Of a stretch of 61,175 bases of DNA, positions 26,201 through 33,978 are shown one piece after another (within the stretch, counting starts at the first letter, position 1; the number at the start of each line of letters is the position of its first letter). The notes beneath the pieces were generated by a model. The model did no database searches. It saw nothing but the letters and a program-made list of their open reading frames with translations, and was not told the origin of the DNA. This DNA comes from Anaerolineales bacterium HSG25 (lineage in GTDB: Bacteria > Chloroflexota > Anaerolineae > 4572-78 > J111), in NCBI GenBank assembly GCA_030377865.1, contig JAUCGA010000019.1, positions 1 through 61,175 of the forward strand, read 5' to 3'. A program made the translations under genes and the position numbers.

Positions 26201-26650
26201 GGTGCTTGGATGTTATCATTAATTGAAAAGGTTATTTTGTTAAAGGCGGTAAATGTGTTTGCCGAAACTCCTGAAGATGTATTGATTGAAGTCGCCTCAT
26301 TATTAACCGAGCTACAAATTGAGGCTGGGCAGGTTATTTTTGAAAAAGGAAAGCCGGGTAGCTCGTTATATATTATTGTCAATGGTCGAGTTAAAATTCA
26401 TGATGGCGATCAAATATTTGATCGCTTAGATGTTGGTGATGTGTTTGGTGAGTTAGCTCTCTTAGATTCCCAACCCCGTTCTGCCAGCGTTACCACCCTG
26501 AATGAGGTTCGACTATTACGTCTAAATCAGCGCTCATTTTACGAACTCGTTTCAGAACGAAGCGAAGTAGCTCAAGGAATTATTCGAGTGTTGGTACAAC
26601 GGTTGCGAAGTCTCAATAAAAAATTGGTGGCTGACAATAACGACTACTAG
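23288..26650 (+). CDS. Npt1-like transporter fused to HEAT repeats and a cyclic-nucleotide-binding domain (copy 1)
   Basis: A 1120-residue fusion. Residues about 10-420 form twelve hydrophobic helices similar to Npt1/Npt2-type nucleotide transporters or related MFS proteins. Residues about 440-960 are HEAT-like helical repeats, for example SSHAGVVVYSLNLLEEFEPESLALFL. Residues about 975-1105 form a CAP-type domain with PGSSLYIIVNGRVKIHDG and the phosphate-binding cassette FGELALLDSQPRSASV. Binding of cAMP or cGMP could gate transport or signalling; the ligand is not known. The second copy is a tandem paralogue. The stop codon TAG (26648-26650) is part of a 6-bp target duplication of a family C element. 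Confidence 0.82.
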   Translation: MKQLNRLFSALNIRSGEERLVGLLLVYAFFMGLPALPVETASYALFLLAFDAQKFPYVYIGFAVVTTLSGLIYTKAEERYSFGLVMTGNLFLLTCLLFFFRLLLELTDSPWTVMALVIWYNASWALASLGFWSLATHLLNVQQGKRLFALIGVGLTLSETLVGFAIPMLVRWVGTVNLILISAVSFAVALVIQSYILHVFADQLATSKLSVDNDDADDETETTGSIRALFNNRYIKLIFIFSTLYILSYYLLDNAFYAQVDAQFPVADELASFLGLFFAGSGLLTMIGGMFVSGQLIHRYGVRFGLLAMPIIILVGVMAIAITGSFMQSVTLLFVIVAVTKFINEIVAYTINRAAWQVLYEPLPVGLRLQTQTVVESMVKPIAGGLAGLLLLLLGRFFEFGATQIAYLLIIILLTWIGVVILLDRLYLSVLLKVLTQQRFRNKKTIPIEASQSNLTALKNGLTSSHAGVVVYSLNLLEEFEPESLALFLQGLLTHPSTEIRLEALTRIERWRLPETVSAIRAMLQTEREDAVWGTSLRVLAILGGPELFSEVSAYMEHPSPKIRLGAIVGLLNNQQLDKAYITTIRKKLITLAESEQPSERIFVAQVIGEAGIYTFNRLLLKLLRDDQAAVCRAALDAAKQINHPDLWPVVIEHLATPKLRIKAVSALVMGNQYEVLPAIKVAFYQANQSPTTLVYLAQVCGRLGGNESIKLLLDQLIVPDERVKHQVLQALNQCGYQATGDDLLMVEQKIKTEVAWATWTLASLVDLGDDESVSLLKTALHSNLARHRERVLYWLSFRYNSGSIRKVQNSLELFNLSQHSSSSEQGAYALEVIEILVSSTSTNLKPILLPLLDSQLTPQQCLRALSSYFPQQQLTHKQRLETMIVGGGAWLNQWTKACAIYTVNLLSLTELVEIVTIALASPHVLVQDSALWALFNLDKPLYYAQVQQLPQTLPQQIGNTICWLDQSSDRGAWMLSLIEKVILLKAVNVFAETPEDVLIEVASLLTELQIEAGQVIFEKGKPGSSLYIIVNGRVKIHDGDQIFDRLDVGDVFGELALLDSQPRSASVTTLNEVRLLRLNQRSFYELVSERSEVAQGIIRVLVQRLRSLNKKLVADNNDY

Positions 26651-26951
26651 TAACAGAAGTTTATCGTTTCAACAAAGTTGTTCGGCAATAACTAAAACGG
26701 ACATTTACGGACTGATAGGAGTGCAAGAATTGTATTCTTGCTAGTCAAAATACAATTCTTGCACTCCTCTTCACCCCAATATTTTATTGCCGAACAGGTC
26801 TAACATGACTAAAACAATATCTGACAGGATTAACGGGATTGACAGGATTACAAGTAAAAAAATCCTGTCAATCTCGTTAATCCTGTCAAAAAATGCTTTT
26901 GGTTTTATTAATATGTCAGGTCATGAATGAAACAACAAACTTTTGTAGTAA
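26648..26951 (-). repeat. family C element (26654-26945) with nested family D element
   Basis: TAGTAA flanks the C element at 26648-26653 and 26946-26951. Inside it, family D (26674-26801, 128 bp) has 12-bp perfect ends GTTCGGCAATAA and a core palindrome GTGCAAGAATTG / CAATTCTTGCAC. An AAC on both sides of D (26671-26673, 26802-26804) is its likely target duplication. Without D, C is 161 bp. The spacer between the two paralogues is entirely made of these elements. Confidence 0.9.
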
Positions 26952-26954
26952 TCC

Positions 26955-29900
26955 ATGAAACATCTATACAATCTGTTTTCGAGGTTGAATATTCGACCGG
27001 GTGAAGAACGGCTTGTCGGGTTGATGTTGGTCTACGCCTTTTTTATTGGCCTACCAACCATACCCCTAGAGACCGTCTCTTACACCCTATTTTTGGTTGA
27101 GTTCAATGCCGAATCGATCCCCTATATCTATATCGGTTTTGCCGTTGTGACCACTATAACGGGTCTCATCTATACCTCCCTCGAAAAACGAATCCCCTTT
27201 GCCACCCTGATGACTGGTAATCTAGCCTTTTTGGTTCTGTCTTTGGCCGGATTTCGCCTATGGTTAGAGCTATCCACCTCAAAATGGCCGATTATGGCTC
27301 TGGCGATCTGGTATGATTCTAGCTGGACCTTGGCTAATTTAGGGTTTTGGAGTTTTGCCACCCATCTCTTAAATGTGCAACAGGGCAAACGATTATTTGC
27401 TTTAATTGGCGTGGGATTAACCCTATCTCAAACCTTAGTTGGCTTTATCATCCCCACTTTAGTCAGTTTAATGGGTATCGAAAATCTGTTGTGGCTGGCC
27501 TCGGGTAGTTTTGTTTTGGCCTTGGGGGTGCAATCCTATATTCTTCGTCATTATAAAGACCATCTAATACCCAAAGTGCCATCTTCTTATGATGAACTTG
27601 ATGATGAAGAAACCATAACATTAGGAACCTTTAGGCAGTTATTGGCTAATCCCTACATTGTTTTGGTGTTTCTTTTCTCCCTAATCTATATCTTGGCTTA
27701 CTATCTGTTAGACGGTGCCTTTTATGACATCATGGATCGCCAATTTACTGATCCAGACCAACTGGCTAGTTTTTTAGGACTGTTTTTTGCTATATCTGGA
27801 GTTTTGACCATGATTGTTGGTCTGTTTGTTTCAGGTCAGGTGATTCATAAACAGGGGGTGCGGTTTGGTTTGCTGATTATGCCGATTACACTTTTGGTTG
27901 GAACTGGTGCTATTGCCTTTGTTGGTTCCCTGACCGATAATGTGGTGGCTCTGTTTGGAGCGGTAATCATCACCAAGGCTGTGGCTGAAATTCTCGGTAG
28001 TACCCTTCATTTAGCCGCGTCTCATGTGTTGTATGAACCGATTGAAAAAGGGTTGCGTTTCCCCACCCAAACTGCGGTCGAAACAATTATCAAACCAATT
28101 GGAGGTGGTTTTGCCGGAATTATCCTGTTAGGGTTAAACTATTTTTTTGTCTTTGAGGCAGTACAGATTGCTTATCTACTGGTTATCGCCCTAATCGTTT
28201 GGATTGGGGTAATCTTTCGGCTTGATAAACTCTATTTAGCCAGTTTATTAGATGCACTGACTCGGCGACGCTTCGACAAAACAACCATTCCCCTTGATGG
28301 GGGGCAATCAAATCTAACCGCCTTAAAAAAGGGATTAACCAGCCCCCATCCGGGAGTGGTGGTTTATTCATTGAACTTGCTCGAGGAGTTTGAACCCGAT
28401 TCCTTAGCCCTATTTTTACAAGAGCTATTAGCTCATCCCCACACTGAGATTCGGCTAGAAGCCTTAACCCGTATTGAACGTTGGCAGTTGACCGAGACCG
28501 CCCCGACTATTCGAGCCATACTGCGAGATGAAACAGAAGATATAGTCTGGGGAGCCTCATTACGGACACTTGCTATTTTGGGTGGGCCGGAGGTGTTTTC
28601 TGAAATATCGGCCTACATGGAAAGTCCAAACCCCAAGATAAAACTGGGAGCGATTGTCGGACTACTCAACAATCAACACCTAGATAAAACCTATATCACC
28701 ACCATTAGACAAAAGTTGATGGTTTTATCCCAATCAGAGCAACCCTCCGACCGAGTATTTGTGGCTCAGGTAATTGGTGAAGCAGGGATATATACCTTTA
28801 ATCGGTTACTATTAAAACTGCTTCGGGATGATCGTAGCGCGGTTTGTGGGGCGGCATTAGATGCGGTCAAACAGCTTAACCATCCTGATTTATGGCCGGT
28901 CGTGATTGAACATCTTGCTAACCCTAAACTGCGAGCCAAAGCGGTCTCAGCCTTGGTGGCTGGTGATCGATATGAAGTTTTGCCAGCCATTAAAGTCGCG
29001 TTTAATAAAGCCAATCAACCCCCGACTACCTTGATACAGTTGACCCAAGTTTGTAGTCGTATTGGCAGTGATGAAAGTATCACTCTTCTGCTCGACCAAC
29101 TGATTGTACCGGATGAACGAGTCAAACATCAGATTTTATTGGCCTTAAATCAATGTGGCTACCAAGCAACAGGGGATGATGTGCTGATGATGGAGCAAAA
29201 GATCAAAACAGAGGTTGCTTGGGCTACCTGGACATTAGCCAGTTTGGTTGATTTAGGAGAGGAACAGCGGGCATTTCTGCTAAAAAATGCTTTATATAAC
29301 AACCTTGCCCGTCATCGCGAGCGGATTTTACTATGGTTATCTTTCATTTACCATCCCGGCTCGATTAAAAAGGTTCAAAATGCCTTAGAATTATTCAATG
29401 TCTCTCAAAGTGGGCTTTCCTCCGACCAGACCGCGTATGCCTTAGAGGTGGTCGAGGTACTGGTCTCCTCAACTTCAACCAATCTGAAACCAATTTTAGT
29501 ACCGTTGCTAGATAATCAGCTAACACCCTATCAGTGCTTAAATGCTCTTAGTCCCTATTTCCCTTATCAACAGCTAAGTTATGAAGAGCGGCTTGAAACC
29601 ATGATTGCCGGTGGGGGAGCTTGGTTAAATCCTTGGACCAAATCGTGCGCAATTTATACCGCCTTTTTATTGGGGTTAACCGACATGGCTGAGGTAATCG
29701 TTATCGCTCTTTCCTCTCGCCATCTGTTAATTCAAGAAAGTGCCTTGTGGGCCTTGTTTAACTTAGATAAATCCTTATATCAACAGGCCGTTATCCAACT
29801 ACCTAAAAATACATCTCCCCAAATTCATCAGGTTATACAGGCTTTGCAAGTTGGAACCGTAACCGTATCAAGATTATCATTAATTGAAAAGGTTATTTTT

Positions 29901-30299
29901 TTAAAAGCGGTGCATATTTTTTCTGAAACCCCCGAAGATATACTCGTTGAAGTCGCTTTTTTGTTAACAGAGGTACATATCGCGGCTAATGAACAGATTT
30001 TTGCAAAAAGTGACCCCGGTAACTCGTTATATATTATTGTTAATGGACGAGTCAAAATTCATGATGGGACGCAAATCTTTGACAAGTTAGATTCAGGCGA
30101 TGTGTTTGGAGAACTATCCTTATTAGATTCTCAACCCCGTTCTGCCGCGGCTACTAGTATCAAAGCGGTGCGGCTTTTACGTTTAAAACAGGGCGCCTTT
30201 TATGAACTGTTGGCCGAGCGAAGCGAGGTGGCTCAAGGTATTATTCGGGTACTGATACAACGATTACGGAGCTTAAATAAGCAGTTGGTGGGCGAATAG
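26955..30299 (+). CDS. Npt1-like transporter / HEAT / cNMP-binding fusion (copy 2)
   Basis: A 1114-residue paralogue of the previous gene with the same domain order: transporter part about 10-420, HEAT-like repeats about 440-955, CAP-type domain about 973-1110 with PGNSLYIIVNGRVKIHDG and FGELSLLDSQPRSAAA. The central helical region is the best conserved (for example LIVPDERVKHQ and KIKTEVAWATWTLASLVDLG are shared), the membrane part less so. No ribosome-binding site precedes the ATG, because the family C element ends nine bases upstream. Before that insertion the two genes would have been six bases apart, so translational coupling may have been lost. Confidence 0.82.
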   Translation: MKHLYNLFSRLNIRPGEERLVGLMLVYAFFIGLPTIPLETVSYTLFLVEFNAESIPYIYIGFAVVTTITGLIYTSLEKRIPFATLMTGNLAFLVLSLAGFRLWLELSTSKWPIMALAIWYDSSWTLANLGFWSFATHLLNVQQGKRLFALIGVGLTLSQTLVGFIIPTLVSLMGIENLLWLASGSFVLALGVQSYILRHYKDHLIPKVPSSYDELDDEETITLGTFRQLLANPYIVLVFLFSLIYILAYYLLDGAFYDIMDRQFTDPDQLASFLGLFFAISGVLTMIVGLFVSGQVIHKQGVRFGLLIMPITLLVGTGAIAFVGSLTDNVVALFGAVIITKAVAEILGSTLHLAASHVLYEPIEKGLRFPTQTAVETIIKPIGGGFAGIILLGLNYFFVFEAVQIAYLLVIALIVWIGVIFRLDKLYLASLLDALTRRRFDKTTIPLDGGQSNLTALKKGLTSPHPGVVVYSLNLLEEFEPDSLALFLQELLAHPHTEIRLEALTRIERWQLTETAPTIRAILRDETEDIVWGASLRTLAILGGPEVFSEISAYMESPNPKIKLGAIVGLLNNQHLDKTYITTIRQKLMVLSQSEQPSDRVFVAQVIGEAGIYTFNRLLLKLLRDDRSAVCGAALDAVKQLNHPDLWPVVIEHLANPKLRAKAVSALVAGDRYEVLPAIKVAFNKANQPPTTLIQLTQVCSRIGSDESITLLLDQLIVPDERVKHQILLALNQCGYQATGDDVLMMEQKIKTEVAWATWTLASLVDLGEEQRAFLLKNALYNNLARHRERILLWLSFIYHPGSIKKVQNALELFNVSQSGLSSDQTAYALEVVEVLVSSTSTNLKPILVPLLDNQLTPYQCLNALSPYFPYQQLSYEERLETMIAGGGAWLNPWTKSCAIYTAFLLGLTDMAEVIVIALSSRHLLIQESALWALFNLDKSLYQQAVIQLPKNTSPQIHQVIQALQVGTVTVSRLSLIEKVIFLKAVHIFSETPEDILVEVAFLLTEVHIAANEQIFAKSDPGNSLYIIVNGRVKIHDGTQIFDKLDSGDVFGELSLLDSQPRSAAATSIKAVRLLRLKQGAFYELLAERSEVAQGIIRVLIQRLRSLNKQLVGE

Positions 30300-30666
30300 G
30301 GAATTTTATCATAAATGGCAATAGCGCAAAAGTCGTCTGAACGTGGCATACCGTATGATAGTATTAACGCAACGATCAGGAACTGTACGGATGAAATAAA
30401 TGATAAATGGTAAATGAGTAGCGTCATGAATGAGTATGACTAACTCTGTCGCATTTTTAATATCCGTGGCGCATCAGTGCGACCTGTTTCGTAATAATTA
30501 GAAGAATCTATATTGTTTTACCTAGCTCACGGCAAAAAAAAACGTTTTCACCTGCTATTTTAATCAACCCTCTCAAAAAACCCCGCATCACTCTGCCCAT
30601 AATGATATAGTTGTGGTACAATAGAGTTAAGCTAGTTTAACATACTTAACTTAAGGAGATTTTATC
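30300..30666 (+). promoter_or_regulatory. spacer with likely potD promoter region
   Basis: No gene is supported in this 367-base stretch. A TACAAT box near 30617 lies about 50 bases before the potD start and could be a -10 element; the -35 is not clear. A strong AAGGAG ribosome-binding site follows at about 30653. Confidence 0.35.
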
Positions 30667-31755
30667 ATGCATCAACATAACCATGTACGTTTTATTATGA
30701 TCGTAATCAGTAGCTTATTTGCTCTCAGTGTGCTTATGGCCTGTGGAACCCCCACTCCTGAACCAACCCCCACTCCCAAACCGTTGGCTGAGGAGCTAAT
30801 CTTTTATGATTGGGCAGAAGATATGCCTCAGTCGGTATTAGATAAATTTACCGAAGAGTATGGGGTAAAAGTAAAATATCTAACCTATGAAGATCAGGAA
30901 GAGGCGGTAGAAGGGATTAGAAATAATGAGCATTACGATATAGTAGTTTTAGAGAACGACAACGTATCACTGATGATCTCAGATGAATTGTTGGAAGAGA
31001 TCGATTACCAAAATGTGATCAATATCAAGAACATTGCTCTTAATTTTAGAGAGCTTGCTTATGATCCGGGCAACAAACATTCAGTACCCTATAGTTGGGG
31101 GGTCACCGGTTTGGTGGTACGGAACGATTTAGTGACTGAGCCGATTACCCGTTGGGAAGATTTATGGGATTCTCAGTATGCAGGTAAAGTTGGTCTGTGG
31201 GGATTCCCACGCGAAGTGATGGCCATGACTCTTAAATCGTTGGGCTATTCGGTCAATACCAAAAATCCAGATGAATTAGCCGCGGTTAAAGAAAAATTAC
31301 TAGCTTTAAAACCGAATATTGTTCTTATTGAAGAGATTAATGATGCAACTGCCGTACCCCTAATACTAGACGGGCAACTGGTGATTGCCCACGGTTGGGC
31401 TGATGATGTAATACAGGCTGAAAATGAAAATGTAGAATTTGTTATTCCTGAAGAAGGACCGCTTTTATGGGGAGATAACTTTGTCATTCCAGCCAACAGC
31501 CCCAACAAAGAGACAGCAGAGCTGTTCCTTGATTTTCTTCTACGCCCAGAGATTGCGGCTGAAATTGTGAATGAAAACTATTTTCCCACCCCCAATGAAG
31601 CCGCGTTTAAGCTTATTGAGCCAGAGATTTACAACGACCCGTTGGTTTTTCCGCCCAATGAGAAAATTCAAAATGGGGAGGTTGTGGTTCCCTTAGATGC
31701 TGAAACCCAAGCGCTGTATGATGAGATTTGGCAAGCCTTTTTGGATGCAGAATAG
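30667..31755 (+). CDS. potD: spermidine/putrescine-type ABC substrate-binding lipoprotein
   Basis: A 362-residue lipoprotein with a signal peptide and lipobox LMAC (Cys at 26), then a Pro/Thr linker (TPTPEPTPTPKP). The mature part is a cluster D solute-binding protein of the PotD type: LIFYDWAEDMPQSVLDKF, DIVVLENDNVSLM, PYSWGVTGLVV, TRWEDLWDSQYAGKVGLW and AHGWADDV. It would present polyamines or a similar cation to a permease. No PotABC genes are in this window, so it is either an orphan or serves a transporter elsewhere. A decayed speD lies 12 kb upstream. Confidence 0.83.
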   Translation: MHQHNHVRFIMIVISSLFALSVLMACGTPTPEPTPTPKPLAEELIFYDWAEDMPQSVLDKFTEEYGVKVKYLTYEDQEEAVEGIRNNEHYDIVVLENDNVSLMISDELLEEIDYQNVINIKNIALNFRELAYDPGNKHSVPYSWGVTGLVVRNDLVTEPITRWEDLWDSQYAGKVGLWGFPREVMAMTLKSLGYSVNTKNPDELAAVKEKLLALKPNIVLIEEINDATAVPLILDGQLVIAHGWADDVIQAENENVEFVIPEEGPLLWGDNFVIPANSPNKETAELFLDFLLRPEIAAEIVNENYFPTPNEAAFKLIEPEIYNDPLVFPPNEKIQNGEVVVPLDAETQALYDEIWQAFLDAE

Positions 31756-31762
31756 GTAGGTA

Positions 31763-31865
31763 TACAGTCTTTCAGATAATGATTTTCAATTCAAGACCAA
31801 CTTTCCTGCAAGTTCAAAACTTGCGGGAAGGTGACAACTAAAAATGTTTATCTGAACATCTATAG
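31763..31865 (-). repeat. family A element (copy 2)
   Basis: Inverted orientation relative to copy 1, with TACAGTCTTTCAGATAATGA at the left end and the inverse of CTATAGATGTTCAGATAAAC at the right. The hairpin arms are CTGCAAGTT and AACTTGCGG. Confidence 0.75.
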
Positions 31866-31897
31866 TTCACCTACGATTGAAATCAGCGGTCAAAAGT

Positions 31898-32002
31898 TTA
31901 GGAATGAGGTCTAAATAAGTTGCGCGCTCCAGAGTGGTTCAATCTTTAAGATTGAACCACTCTCATGACGAACTGCACATGTTAATTGATCGACATTCCT
32001 AA
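31898..32002 (-). repeat. family H element (105 bp)
   Basis: Perfect 9-bp ends TTAGGAATG and CATTCCTAA. The core hairpin is AGAGTGGTTCAATCTT / AAGATTGAACCACTCT. It ends 23 bases before the DinB gene. Confidence 0.8.
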
Positions 32003-32025
32003 CGACCAAACGTAGAGAAACAACC

Positions 32026-32541
32026 ATGATTCAAGACACAGAAAGTTTTATTCGTTATTTTGATGGTATTCGCCGTCGTACCATGAAATTTGTGCAAGCC
32101 ATTCCTGCAACGCAAATAAACTGGTCTCCGCAACCGAATGAATATACCTGTGGCGACATCGTTCGTCATTTGGCCGCAACCGAGTTGATGTTTGTGCAGA
32201 CTGTCCTTGTTGGCAATTGGGACTACGCGGGGCACGAGCAGACCATCGCCAACAGTTTAGAGGAAACCGTTAGTCTTTTGGAAAACAACCATACTGAGGC
32301 CATGAATCGTCTCGGTCAGCTAAAAAACTCAGAGTTGTATCGTCCTCGTCCTACCCTCAACGGGCCATCAGTTAAGGCTTGGCGCTTGCTCATGGCGATG
32401 GTCGAGCATGAGATTCATCATCGCAGTCAACTCGCCACCTATCTGACTCTCATGGGGGTCGAGTCGGAGCAGATTTTCGGTTTGGGGATAGAAGAGGTTA
32501 TCGGGTTGACGGAACAAAAGAACGTGGATAGTTCACAATGA
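32026..32541 (+). CDS. DinB-like four-helix metalloprotein
   Basis: A 171-residue DinB_2 family protein. The three metal-ligand histidines are expected at HLAATELMF (about 49) and in HEIHHRSQLATYL (about 125-129). Members include bacillithiol/mycothiol-dependent transferases and damage-induced proteins of unknown activity. Its stop overlaps the ATG of hypE by four bases (ATGA), so it is translationally coupled to a hydrogenase-maturation gene, an unusual partner. Confidence 0.85.
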   Translation: MIQDTESFIRYFDGIRRRTMKFVQAIPATQINWSPQPNEYTCGDIVRHLAATELMFVQTVLVGNWDYAGHEQTIANSLEETVSLLENNHTEAMNRLGQLKNSELYRPRPTLNGPSVKAWRLLMAMVEHEIHHRSQLATYLTLMGVESEQIFGLGIEEVIGLTEQKNVDSSQ

Positions 32542-33602
32542 CAAATCAACTAACCTTTGAAGGTTGGGTCTGCCCATTGCCCCTGCGCGACCAACCTAAT
32601 ATTGTGATGGGGCATGGCGGAGGCGGCAAACTTTCCGCTGAACTCGTTGAGTATCTGTTCCTACCGGCCTTTAAAAATGATGCGCTCGACAGTTTGAGCG
32701 ATTCGGCCATCATCAGCCTGCCTAGCGAGACCGGACGGTTGGCCTTTTCCACCGATTCTTATGTAGTACAGCCGCTCTTTTTTCCGGGTGGTAACATTGG
32801 CGAGTTGGCGGTGCATGGCACGGTCAACGATATTGCTATGAGCGGCGCGCAACCGCGCTATCTGAGTACAGGTTTTATTATTGAGGAGGGCATGCCCATC
32901 GCCCAGTTGGGCCAGATTGTGGAGAGTATGGCTGAGGCGGCACGGCAGGCCGGGGTAACGATTGTAACCGGCGATACCAAAGTAGTCGATAAGGGGCATG
33001 GCGATGGATTGTACATCAACACCGCCGGATTTGGTCTCGTTCCAAAAGGGGTGACGCTCGGGCCTGATAAGGCTCAGGCGGGTGATGTGGTCATTGTCAG
33101 TGGTGAGATTGGTGTGCACGGCATCGCCATCATGAGCGTGCGGGAGGGGCTAACCTTCGAGACGGTCATAAAGAGCGACACCGCACCGTTGCATGGTTTG
33201 GTGGCTGACATGTTGGCCGTTAGTCCAGAGATTCACGTTTTACGTGACCCGACGCGGGGTGGAGTAGCCTCCGCTCTGAACGAGATTGCCGTGGCCTCGC
33301 AGGTTGGTATAAAGCTAGACGAGCAGAGTTTGCCAGTTTCACCAGCGGTACGGGCGGCCTGTGAGATTTTAGGGCTTGATCCGATGTATGTGGCAAATGA
33401 GGGTAAACTAATTGCCATCGTTCCGGCTGATGTGGTCGAGCCGATTTTGGAACGCATGCGTCAGCATCCTTATGGTCAGCAAGCAACCATCATTGGACAG
33501 GTGACGGCTGACCATGCGGGTATGGTCGTCGCAAAAACCGGCATCGGTGGGACGCGCATTGTGGACATGCAGGTCGGAGAGCAACTGCCGCGTATATGTT
33601 AG
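32538..33602 (+). CDS. hypE: hydrogenase maturation protein HypE
   Basis: A 354-residue AIR-synthase-like ATPase. HypE accepts the carbamoyl group from HypF on its C-terminal Cys and dehydrates it to a thiocyanate, the source of the CN ligands of NiFe hydrogenases. The Gly-rich opening MGHGGGGKLSAELVEYLF (about 24-41), the ATP-binding DSYVVQPLFFPGGNIG, TGDTKVV and DPTRGGVAS are present, and the chain ends with the essential PRIC. HypF is 0.4 kb away in the opposite orientation; HypA-D and hydrogenase subunits are not in the window. Confidence 0.94.
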   Translation: MTNQLTFEGWVCPLPLRDQPNIVMGHGGGGKLSAELVEYLFLPAFKNDALDSLSDSAIISLPSETGRLAFSTDSYVVQPLFFPGGNIGELAVHGTVNDIAMSGAQPRYLSTGFIIEEGMPIAQLGQIVESMAEAARQAGVTIVTGDTKVVDKGHGDGLYINTAGFGLVPKGVTLGPDKAQAGDVVIVSGEIGVHGIAIMSVREGLTFETVIKSDTAPLHGLVADMLAVSPEIHVLRDPTRGGVASALNEIAVASQVGIKLDEQSLPVSPAVRAACEILGLDPMYVANEGKLIAIVPADVVEPILERMRQHPYGQQATIIGQVTADHAGMVVAKTGIGGTRIVDMQVGEQLPRIC

Positions 33603-33609
33603 GAATCGG

Positions 33610-33908
33610 CTTGTCACCCGACAAAAAGTTAGTCTAAACTAATTATGGAAAAATATCTGACAGGATTAACAGAATTGACAGAATTAAAAGCAAAAAATCC
33701 TGTTAATCTTGTTAATCCTGTCGAAAAAGTTGGCTCTTTGGGGCTTTCCGTGCAAACGTCATGTTTGTATCATCATCTTCCCGCAAGTTTAAAACTTGCG
33801 GGAAGATTGCCTCATCAAAGTATCTAATTCAGGGCACAGTTTCGAGTTGCACGGAATCTACCAGAGAACCGAAAAAATCTTTATTTAATCAGCATCTGCG
33901 GTATTGAG
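33610..33908 (-). repeat. family F element with nested family B element
   Basis: The F ends are CTTGTCACCCGACA and the inverse of CTCAATACCGCAGATG. The core is again GACAGGATTAACAGAATT and its inverse. A family B element occupies about 33732-33871 and splits F at a run of As; the flanks GAAAAAGTT and GAAAAAATC look like a decayed duplication. This fills the gap between hypE and hypF. Confidence 0.8.
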
Positions 33909-33926
33909 ATTAATGCTCATTCCATC

Positions 33927-33978
33927 TCACGCCTCACGCCTCACGCCTCACGTTTCACGCCTCACGTCTCACGCCCCA
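33927..33978. repeat. CACGCCT tandem array overlapping the hypF end
   Basis: Six or seven units of the type CTCACGC in a row. On the minus strand the array supplies the final residues (GRET) and the TGA stop of hypF. Confidence 0.75.

Noticed and set aside
33645..33827. 60-residue open frame after hypE
   Set aside because: It lies entirely in nested F and B elements; its GSLGLSVQTS part is just the translated family B end.
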